NCBI GenBank assembly: GCA_000023185.1
Contig: CP001623.1
Location: 62,001-126,000, forward strand
Source of the DNA: Rhizobium leguminosarum bv. trifolii WSM1325
Lineage (GTDB): Bacteria > Pseudomonadota > Alphaproteobacteria > Rhizobiales > Rhizobiaceae
Direction: 5' to 3'
Length of the DNA: 64,000 bases
The notes beneath the pieces were generated by a model. That model saw only the letters and a list, made by a program, of their open reading frames with translations. It ran no database searches and had not been told where the DNA came from. Both the position numbers and the translations under genes were made by a program. This document shows, piece after piece, positions 57,746 through 64,000 of the stretch. Each line of letters starts with the position of its first letter. Within the stretch, counting starts at the first letter, position 1.

Positions 57746-58999
57746 TCAGGTTCGGCTTGCGATAAAGCTCTGCAACTGCTTGGCCGCATCGGCCGGCTCG
57801 GTGTTGCCGGAAGCAACATCGTTGATGACCCGGAAGTACTCCGTCGTGACGTCGAGCGGGAACGCCTGGTCGCCGTTCATGTAGACCTTGCCGTATTTCT
57901 GGAAGATCCCCAGCCATTCCGCCTCGAGCGGCTTCTGGTTGGCATATTGGACGTTCTTGTTGACGGAGGTTGAACTCAGCTGGCCGAGCAGGTCCTGCTG
58001 GACCTTCGTCGAGAGGAAGTAGTCGAGGAACTTCGCCGCTACATCAGGGCTCTTGCTCTTGGTGCTGATGTAGTTGTACTCGGCGAAACCGTAGAGACGA
58101 TCGGTGTTGGTCGGGAAGGGGAAAATCCCGTAGTCGTCGAGATTGGCGCCGGAGCCGTTAAGCTGGCTGACCAGCCAGTCGCCTTCGAGCATCATCGCTG
58201 CACGACCCGCGGTGAAGAGGCTGTAGGACTGTTTGTTGTCGATGCCCATGAACGGCTGCAGCGTATAGTCCTTCGTCCACTTCGCAAACTCCGCGAATGA
58301 ATCCGTCGCGCAGGGTTCCTTGGTCCAATCCAGCGTCATCGCCTTCAGCGCATCGTGCTTTTCAGCACCGCACTTCGTTTCAAGGATGACGTCCATGAGA
58401 CGCATGACGTGCCAGTTGACCGTGCCGCCGAAGGTGAAGGCGGGAATGCCGGCAGCCTTCAGCTTATCGGCCGCTGCAAGGAATTCCTCGTAGGTCTTCG
58501 GCTCTTCCTTGATGCCGGCCTGTTCGAAAAGCTTCTTGTTGTAATAGACGGCCTCACCCTTGAAGGTGAAGGGGACGCCGTGCTTGCCGCCGGGATAGAG
58601 GTCGGCAAAAGCCGCTGCCGAGGGCAGCAATTCGTCGCTCCACTTATACTCGGCATAGTATTTGTCGAGGGGCAGGGACAGACCGGCCTTCACATACTCG
58701 CCGCCGAGGCCGAGGCCCGCCCAGCTGAAATAAATGTCAGGTCCCTTGTCGGAGCCAGCAGCGACGCGCAAGGCGGTCTTATGCTCGTCGACGGCGCGCT
58801 GAACGATCTCGACATGCGTTCCGGGGTTTGCCGCTTCGAAGTCCGTCGCCACCTTTTTCAGAGCCGTGTTGGCAGCATTGTTGTCGAAGTTGAGGGTCCA
58901 AAGCGTGATGTCTTCCGCAAGAACCGGCGTGGCCGATAGTGACGCCACGGCGATCGCAACGATGCTCGCAGTCTTCAATTTCGCAGAAAGGGTCAGCAT
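57746..58999 (-). CDS. Sugar ABC transporter substrate-binding protein (CUT1)
   Basis: 417 residues. Signal peptide (MLTLSAKLKTASIVAIAVAS, cleaved after VLA), then family 1 solute-binding segments: ITLWTLNFDNNAANTALKKV, GPDIYFSWAGLGLGGEYVK, GVPFTFKGEAVYYNKKLFEQ, and AGRAAMMLEGDWLVSQL. Probably binds the apiose-containing glycoside handled by the neighbouring glycosidase. A 12-bp palindrome lies just upstream. Confidence 0.92.
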   Translation of the reverse strand: MLTLSAKLKTASIVAIAVASLSATPVLAEDITLWTLNFDNNAANTALKKVATDFEAANPGTHVEIVQRAVDEHKTALRVAAGSDKGPDIYFSWAGLGLGGEYVKAGLSLPLDKYYAEYKWSDELLPSAAAFADLYPGGKHGVPFTFKGEAVYYNKKLFEQAGIKEEPKTYEEFLAAADKLKAAGIPAFTFGGTVNWHVMRLMDVILETKCGAEKHDALKAMTLDWTKEPCATDSFAEFAKWTKDYTLQPFMGIDNKQSYSLFTAGRAAMMLEGDWLVSQLNGSGANLDDYGIFPFPTNTDRLYGFAEYNYISTKSKSPDVAAKFLDYFLSTKVQQDLLGQLSSTSVNKNVQYANQKPLEAEWLGIFQKYGKVYMNGDQAFPLDVTTEYFRVINDVASGNTEPADAAKQLQSFIASRT

Positions 59000-59045
59000 T
59001 ACCGTCCTCCTCTTGTAAAGCCGGGCCCCTTGTTGCAGATAGTCA

Positions 59046-59057
59046 TTGACATGTCAA
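59046..59057. promoter_or_regulatory. Palindrome TTGACATGTCAA upstream of the binding-protein gene
   Basis: A perfect 12-bp dyad in the 71-base gap between the DhaL stop and the binding-protein start. It contains TTGACA, so it may overlap a -35 box for an internal promoter. The regulator is not in the window. Confidence 0.45.
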
Positions 59058-59070
59058 CTGGTATGATGAG

Positions 59071-59715
59071 CTAACCATCGTGATGCTGAGCAAATTTGGC
59101 CATCGCGGCGATGATGATGACTGCGGACGCGGCGCCGGGATCGATGTGCCCGATCACGCGGTCCCCCAATCGCGAAGCCCGTCCCTTGGTCGCGGTCATC
59201 TTGCTGGTCGTTTCACAGCCTGACCGCGCTGCCCGCTCGGCCGCCTCGAAGCATTGGGGGAGGGGCTTTCCCGACTGCCAGGCATCGAGTGCTGCGTCGG
59301 CCGCAGGCCTCCAGGCGTCAACCATCGTCTTTTCACCGGGTTCGGCCTTTCCACGTTCCTGGATTCCCTGCGCCATTGCCGCAAAGACACGCAGGAAATC
59401 GTCATCACTCAATGTCTGCTTGTCTTTGGCGGCTGCTCCGGCGCGCATGAAGGCCGTGGCGTAGAGCGGGCCGGACGAAGCGCCGACCGCATTCAGGAAT
59501 GCCTTAGCCGCGACGTTGAATGCGGTTGTTGGGGCGATCCCGGCGTCGAGCTCGCCGACCGCTTTCGCCGCGGCCTGGCAGCCTGCATCCATGGCAAGGC
59601 CGTGATCTCCATCGCCGATGGCGCCGTCCAACGCGCAGAGATGGTCGCTCTCTGCCGCAATATCCTCGGCAATCCCGGCAAACATGCGCTGAAGGTCTTC
59701 GGTCGTAAACGTCAT
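59071..59715 (-). CDS. Dihydroxyacetone kinase, DhaL-like subunit
   Basis: 214 residues, the DAK2/DhaL fold that holds ADP/ATP. Motifs: GAIGDGDHGLAMDAG (Asp residues binding magnesium), NAVGASSGPLYATAFMRAG, GEKTMVDAWRPAADA, and SRLGDRVIGHIDPGAAS. Together with the DhaK-like protein just upstream it makes an ATP-dependent kinase for a small ketose. Here L-erythrulose (from apionate) or dihydroxyacetone is possible. The distance to dhaK is 3 bases. Confidence 0.9.
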   Translation of the reverse strand: MTFTTEDLQRMFAGIAEDIAAESDHLCALDGAIGDGDHGLAMDAGCQAAAKAVGELDAGIAPTTAFNVAAKAFLNAVGASSGPLYATAFMRAGAAAKDKQTLSDDDFLRVFAAMAQGIQERGKAEPGEKTMVDAWRPAADAALDAWQSGKPLPQCFEAAERAARSGCETTSKMTATKGRASRLGDRVIGHIDPGAASAVIIIAAMAKFAQHHDG

Positions 59716-59718
59716 CGA

Positions 59719-60723
59719 TTACCTCACAAACATCGCGCAATCACAGGGGTGGTCGATCAATCGCTGAAGCTCGTCGTCGAGATGCATGACCGTGATCGAC
59801 GCGCCGGCCATTTCGAGAGAGGTGCAGTAGTTTCCGACGAGCGATGTATGGATAACGAGCCCGGCATCGTCGAGCCGGGACTTCACGCGCCGCATCATGA
59901 TGTAGAGTTCCATCAGCGGCGTCGAACCCAGCGAATTGACGAGCACGGCGACACGATCGCCCCGGTCTGCTTTCATTTCGCGAAGAATGCTGTCCATGAG
60001 TTCGTCGCTCACCGCGTCGGCCGGCCTCAGCGGCTCACGCGCCACGCCAGGCTCTCCATGAATGCCCATTCCGATCTCCATCTCCCCTTCGCCGATCAGG
60101 AAGTTCGGCCGGAGGGTCTGGGGCAGCGAACAGGGGGAAAGCGCGACGCCCATCGTGTAGGTTCGCGCATTGGCATGGCGGGCGGCGCGCTCGACATCGT
60201 CGAAAGAGTAGAGAAGGTCGCAGGCTGCGCCGGCGGCCTTGAAGATGAAGACGTTGCCCGCCACGCCCCGCCGCCTGTCTCGCTGATCGGCAGGCGCGGA
60301 CGCCACGTCATCCGTGGTAAGCACGGTGCGCACCTCGATCTCGTCAAGCGCGAGCATCTCGGCTGCCATGTCGAAGTTCATCACGTCGCCAGCATAATTG
60401 CCATACATGAATAGGACGCCGGCGCCGCCATCGACCGCCTTGGCGCAGGCGATGATCGGATCGGGCGGTGGCGAGGCGAAGACATTGCCGATTGCGGCCG
60501 CGTCCGCCAGCCCCTTGCCGACAAACCCTAGAAATGTCGGTTCGTGCCCGGATCCGCCGCCGATGACCAAGCCGACCTTGCCCTTGCGTGGCCCGTTTCT
60601 GGCAATGATCGCCCGGGGCATGTCCGCCACCGCGTAGAGGTGGCGCGGATGCGCCGCCAACACCCCTTGCAGCATTTCATCGACGGCATCTGCGCCGGCA
60701 TTGATAAGCTTCTTCGTCTTCAC
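59719..60723 (-). CDS. Dihydroxyacetone kinase, DhaK-like subunit
   Basis: 334 residues from a GTG at 60723 with GGGAGGA upstream. The substrate-binding DhaK fold shows VGLVIGGGSGHEPTFLGFVG, GVLFMYGNYAGDVMNF, and the histidine that binds the ketose covalently in EMEIGMGIHGEPG. It provides the small-ketose site; DhaL brings ATP. The place downstream of apionate-lactonase- and apiose-dehydrogenase-like genes points to erythrulose or a related four-carbon sugar rather than dihydroxyacetone. Confidence 0.9.
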   Translation of the reverse strand: MKTKKLINAGADAVDEMLQGVLAAHPRHLYAVADMPRAIIARNGPRKGKVGLVIGGGSGHEPTFLGFVGKGLADAAAIGNVFASPPPDPIIACAKAVDGGAGVLFMYGNYAGDVMNFDMAAEMLALDEIEVRTVLTTDDVASAPADQRDRRRGVAGNVFIFKAAGAACDLLYSFDDVERAARHANARTYTMGVALSPCSLPQTLRPNFLIGEGEMEIGMGIHGEPGVAREPLRPADAVSDELMDSILREMKADRGDRVAVLVNSLGSTPLMELYIMMRRVKSRLDDAGLVIHTSLVGNYCTSLEMAGASITVMHLDDELQRLIDHPCDCAMFVR

Positions 60724-60778
60724 GCTGATCCTCCCAGTGCGAGCTCCGCCTGCATAAATGCGGCTGCAGCGCCGGAGG

Positions 60779-62641
60779 TCAATCCGCCAGCGGCAGGACG
60801 ACGGTCGCAAACGGCGCGAGCAGAAACTCTTTGCCCGAATCTGCCGGCCGGCAGGCGTCGCAATCGACCTTTCGTTCTTCGCCCGTCAGATTGACGACGT
60901 GAAGCCTGGCGCCTGCGGCATCGCGTGCAACGAAAGACAGCACCTCGGAGGGCGAGGAGGAGACGCATGCCTGCCAGGATGCGCCAGCCAATCGAGACAA
61001 TGTCCGCACTGTGTTGAACAGCGGGCGCCGCCCGCCTTGCTCGGTCGGTTCGGCTGGACCGGCGATCAGACCGAACGGGCCTGACAAGGCCGAGAGCGTC
61101 AGGCATTCCAGACCGGCATCCAGTACCCGTATCGCGTAGCCGAGCGCGAAGGCCTCCGCGAAGCGTCCATTGTGACGCGGGTCGCGGTTGGCCATGGGAA
61201 CGCGTGCGCCCGACGGATTATCCATCGTGCGGCTGCCATAGGGATTCTGTCGCATCGGGATCGTCGACGGGCCGATCCGGTAGGGTCTGTCACCGTAGAT
61301 CGCACGCACCGACCGTGTGATGAAGGGCAGCGCTTCCAATGTCTGCATGACGCTAAGATCGTCGGCGGCATGCACGATCGGATTGGTGCAGTGGCTGACG
61401 AAGTCGAGCTGTCCATCCGGGACGCGCTTCCGGTTGAGCTCGGTGAAATAGCTCAGCATACCCCCGCCGATGCGAATGCCGGGAAAGGCGGCGCGAGCGG
61501 CGGTATAGACTTCATCCAAAGGCGGGCATTCCGGCCATGTGCTGCCGGGCGGCGTCGACTGCCGGTCAACCGAAGGCGAGATCATGATCGCATCCGGCCT
61601 GAATTCCGCCAGCCGCATCTGGTGGGCGATTTCGGCCACCTCGCTTGACGGCGACGATGTGCAGGGAAGGGCGATCTCCAGCGTCGAGCGGCCGAGATGG
61701 GCCGCGGCGAGCATGGCGAACTGCGTGAGCGCGTCGACGCCGTGTCCTGCACTGGGGTCGAAATGGAAGAGCAGTTCCTGGGGAGCGATTTCCGACAGCA
61801 CGGACTTTGCCGACAGTGTCGCATCGGCTTCCTCGGGCGTAACGATCACGCCGATATCAGGCATGGTGCCGGTTCGCGCCCCGAGTTCGAGTTTTATGGC
61901 GCCGCCTGACGCCGCAGCTGGAGGATGCCGTGTCGAACCGCCGATATCCCTGATAACAAGCGACGTCTTTTGCCGAACGGGCTGATTGGCGGCAATCTGG
62001 TATGGCCAGGGCAGGGCGAGCGGCCTGACATATGCCTTATAGGATGCGTCCGACCAGTTCCTTTGGTCTTCCATTTCAAAGGTGTCGCCCTCCATCCGGC
62101 ATTCCGCCTGAACGTCAGGCATGATCGCATGAGTGATGGCGCGCATGTCCTTGAAAGGCTGCCAGGGCTCGATGACATCGGGAAACCGGGTTGCCACTTT
62201 CCGGCCGTCGACATGTTCGACCGTCGCCGGTGAACCCGCCACGCCGACGATCGGATGCAGGATGCAGAAGCCGCAGCGATTGGTCTCGAAGCCGGTCTCT
62301 GTGATGGCTTCGGCCTCGAAGTCGAGCCGGTCCGCGCTTCCGGTGATGCGAACGTCAATGACAAGCCTCGTGTCATCAGGTCCCTCGCAGCGGGCTCGAT
62401 AGGCGACCGCGAAACGATTGTCACTCTGCTCGATGCGGAGATCAACAATTACAGGGCTGTAGGTGCCCCAGTCCGGGTCGCGAACGAGGTAGGAGATCGC
62501 TCGCAGCACCTCGGTCCCATCGTAGCGGATGGTGCGGAGGTTGCCATTGGCGAGATCGGCTTCCAGTTTTCCGGCTCTCAGCCGAACCGGCGGCGTTTCA
62601 ACGAGGCGGGTGCCGTAGAGCTGGAACGCATCGACTTTCAT
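60779..62641 (-). CDS. D-apionate lactonase-like protein
   Basis: 620 residues. The segments FCILHPIVGVAG, DGRKVATRFPDVIEPWQPFK, GDTFEMEDQRNWSDASYKAY and VRPLALPWPY match my memory of the D-apionate lactonase (ApnL) family with its three-part domain structure. The enzyme opens D-apionolactone to D-apionate. It starts within the stop of the apiose-dehydrogenase-like gene (ATGA), which supports a two-step oxidation route. No signal peptide. The family call rests on remembered motifs, so the exact reaction is inferred. Confidence 0.68.
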   Translation of the reverse strand: MKVDAFQLYGTRLVETPPVRLRAGKLEADLANGNLRTIRYDGTEVLRAISYLVRDPDWGTYSPVIVDLRIEQSDNRFAVAYRARCEGPDDTRLVIDVRITGSADRLDFEAEAITETGFETNRCGFCILHPIVGVAGSPATVEHVDGRKVATRFPDVIEPWQPFKDMRAITHAIMPDVQAECRMEGDTFEMEDQRNWSDASYKAYVRPLALPWPYQIAANQPVRQKTSLVIRDIGGSTRHPPAAASGGAIKLELGARTGTMPDIGVIVTPEEADATLSAKSVLSEIAPQELLFHFDPSAGHGVDALTQFAMLAAAHLGRSTLEIALPCTSSPSSEVAEIAHQMRLAEFRPDAIMISPSVDRQSTPPGSTWPECPPLDEVYTAARAAFPGIRIGGGMLSYFTELNRKRVPDGQLDFVSHCTNPIVHAADDLSVMQTLEALPFITRSVRAIYGDRPYRIGPSTIPMRQNPYGSRTMDNPSGARVPMANRDPRHNGRFAEAFALGYAIRVLDAGLECLTLSALSGPFGLIAGPAEPTEQGGRRPLFNTVRTLSRLAGASWQACVSSSPSEVLSFVARDAAGARLHVVNLTGEERKVDCDACRPADSGKEFLLAPFATVVLPLAD

Positions 62642-63672
62642 CGCAGCATCGCTCCGACATCGATCGTCTGTCCCCTGGCCGCACTGTCATAGGCGGCCTC
62701 GACGAGCGCAAAAGTTTTCAGATTGTCGGCCCCTGACGTCGAATGTTCCGCGCCGCGCTCCAGCTGATCGACCCAATGCTGCTGGATCGCGTGGACGCTC
62801 TCCTGGATGTTGTGCCAGGGCCGCGAGGCCCATGACAACAACTTCGGCGATACGTCAGTGGTGGTGGTGCCCCTGGCGTTGGTGATTTCGAGCCCGTAAC
62901 CCTGGGTCAGGCGGATCGTGCCCTCTGAACCGTCGAGCTCGATCAAGGTCTCGGGGAACGGCTCCCTGGAAAGCCTGGTGGCGTAGCTGACGTCGACCAC
63001 CGACGTGGCGCCGTTTTCGTGATCGAGCAGAATGGTCGCGACATCCTCGCCCTTGATTCTGGGATTGACCCGCTTGGTGCGGGCCGTGAGCGAGCGAACG
63101 TCGCCAAGGATATAGCGGGCGATATCGAGCGTATGGATGCCGAGGTCTTCAATGATGAACCGTTCGCCCTCGGCCAAATAGGGTTGGCCGGAAAAGACGT
63201 CGTAGGCCGAACGGAAGGAGAAGCGGCCCCAGAAAGGCGTGCCGATGGCATCGGTCTCCAGCGCCTTGCGCACCGCCTGGATCGGCGTCTGCCAGCGAAA
63301 ATTCTCGTGCACCATCAGCGGTATGCCGGCATTGCGGCACGCCGCGACCATCGCCTTCGCGTCCGACAAGGTCTTGGCGAACGGCTTCTGGCAGATAGCC
63401 GGCACTTTGTTCCGAGCCGCCATTTCGACGAGAAAGCGATGGCTTTCGACGGTCGTGGCAATGTCGGCGAAATCAAAACCGCCATCGGCGAACAAAGCCT
63501 GGGAATCGCCATAGCGGCGATCGATGCCGAACTGATCGCCGACGATCTTCAGCCGCTCCGGATCACGGTCGCAGATCGCGACGATGCCGGCGCCCCGAAC
63601 GTCGTTCCAGGCATGCATCTGGTTGACCGCAAAGAAACCGCAACCGATCAAAGCCCCTTTTAATTCCGTCAT
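62638..63672 (-). CDS. Gfo/Idh/MocA dehydrogenase, D-apiose dehydrogenase-like
   Basis: 344 residues. Rossmann start GALIGCGFFAVNQMHAWNDV, cofactor motif AICQKPFAKTLSDAKAM, substrate domain ENFRWQTPIQAV and FIIEDLGIHTLDIARYI with the usual Asp/His. In the published apiose pathway an enzyme of this family (ApsD) oxidises D-apiose to apionolactone with NAD. The adjoining lactonase-like gene makes that assignment plausible, but inositol- or other sugar-dehydrogenase activity cannot be excluded. It overlaps the next gene by four bases. Confidence 0.7.
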   Translation of the reverse strand: MTELKGALIGCGFFAVNQMHAWNDVRGAGIVAICDRDPERLKIVGDQFGIDRRYGDSQALFADGGFDFADIATTVESHRFLVEMAARNKVPAICQKPFAKTLSDAKAMVAACRNAGIPLMVHENFRWQTPIQAVRKALETDAIGTPFWGRFSFRSAYDVFSGQPYLAEGERFIIEDLGIHTLDIARYILGDVRSLTARTKRVNPRIKGEDVATILLDHENGATSVVDVSYATRLSREPFPETLIELDGSEGTIRLTQGYGLEITNARGTTTTDVSPKLLSWASRPWHNIQESVHAIQQHWVDQLERGAEHSTSGADNLKTFALVEAAYDSAARGQTIDVGAMLR

Positions 63673-63673
63673 C

Positions 63674-64000
63674 TCAACCTGCCTTTGCCATCTGCATGAG
63701 GGTGACGCGCTGCTGCAGGCGGCGCTGCGCCTGGTCGACGACGACGGCGATGATGATGACCAGGCCCTTGATGACCATCTGCCAGAAGGAGGAGACGCCC
63801 ATCATCACCAATCCGTCGGAGAGGATGCCGATGACGAAGGCGCCGATGATCGTGCCGCCGATCGTGCCGCGGCCGCCCGACATCGAGGTGCCGCCGAGCA
63901 CGGCTGCGGCAATCGCATTGAGTTCGAAGCTTTCGCCGGTTGCCGGATGGGCTGCCATCAGTTCCGACGAGATGACGACGCCGACGATGGCGGCGCACAG
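63674..64000 (-). CDS. Ribose-type ABC transporter permease (C-terminal part)
   Basis: The frame is open to the right edge; about 108 residues are visible. The segments SFELNAIAAAVLGGTSMSGG, GRGTIGGTIIGAFVIGILSD and GLVMMGVSSFWQMVIKGLV are typical of RbsC/AraH-type permeases (CUT2). The stop is 1 base from the dehydrogenase start, so they are one operon. A separate monosaccharide importer therefore precedes the catabolic genes, probably for free apiose. The rest lies outside the window. Confidence 0.88.
   Translation of the reverse strand: MCAAIVGVVISSELMAAHPATGESFELNAIAAAVLGGTSMSGGRGTIGGTIIGAFVIGILSDGLVMMGVSSFWQMVIKGLVIIIAVVVDQAQRRLQQRVTLMQMAKAG

Overview
The window looks like part of a large accessory replicon, most likely a repABC megaplasmid, of a Rhizobium of the R. 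etli / R. phaseoli / R. leguminosarum group. This is inferred from high-GC alphaproteobacterial codon use, rhizobial intergenic repeats, the density of sugar ABC importers, and the block panC-panB / oxyR / katG, which I recall from plasmid p42f of R. etli. I see no rRNA, tRNA, CRISPR array or replication gene. Two copies of a 16-bp palindrome fit the repABC parS consensus as I remember it.

Layout. 0-9 kb: end of a peptide ABC ATPase; an L,D-transpeptidase with an OmpA-like lipoprotein; a GH3/PA14 beta-glucosidase with a one-base frameshift, divergent from a TetR gene across a palindrome; a hydrolase/LysR pair; a RES toxin-antitoxin module. 8.8-12 kb: a cytoplasmic GH38 alpha-mannosidase. 12-21 kb: a LacI-controlled operon (three operator copies 22 bp apart) with a complete sugar ABC importer, a GH91 inulin-fructotransferase-like enzyme and a GH32 fructosidase, both without signal peptide. 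This reads as uptake and intracellular breakdown of difructose anhydrides or inulin fragments. 21-30 kb: two ROK regulators, a Gfo/Idh/MocA oxidoreductase, a second complete importer and a sugar epimerase. The promoter of this importer is nearly identical to that of the distant GH38 gene, so the two probably form one mannoside regulon.

30-37 kb: a ProQ/FinO-like protein, panC (with a repeat-encoded tail) and panB, oxyR divergent from katG, a rhizobial repeat, a DUF3299 protein, and decayed histidine kinase and response regulator fragments. 38-47.6 kb: small stress and metabolic genes (SnoaL-like, HxlR, MDR reductase, AhpD-like, NmrA-like, cupin, PLP gamma-synthase, YihY) around a thioesterase / acyl-CoA ligase / thiolase operon whose thiolase lacks one catalytic cysteine. 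47.6-51.4 kb: a decayed, gene-poor stretch with an IS110-type transposase remnant and two parS-like palindromes. 51.4-53.1 kb: an isoaspartyl-methyltransferase-like gene and a GNAT gene.

53.2-64 kb (minus strand, running off the end): a gene set that looks like D-apiose catabolism. It holds a ribose-type permease, an apiose-dehydrogenase-like Gfo/Idh protein, an apionate-lactonase-like protein, DhaK and DhaL kinase subunits, a second (CUT1) importer and a DUF5060/DUF4038 glycosidase that could release apiose. The general picture is a plant-associated soil bacterium that imports oligosaccharides and cleaves them in the cytoplasm.
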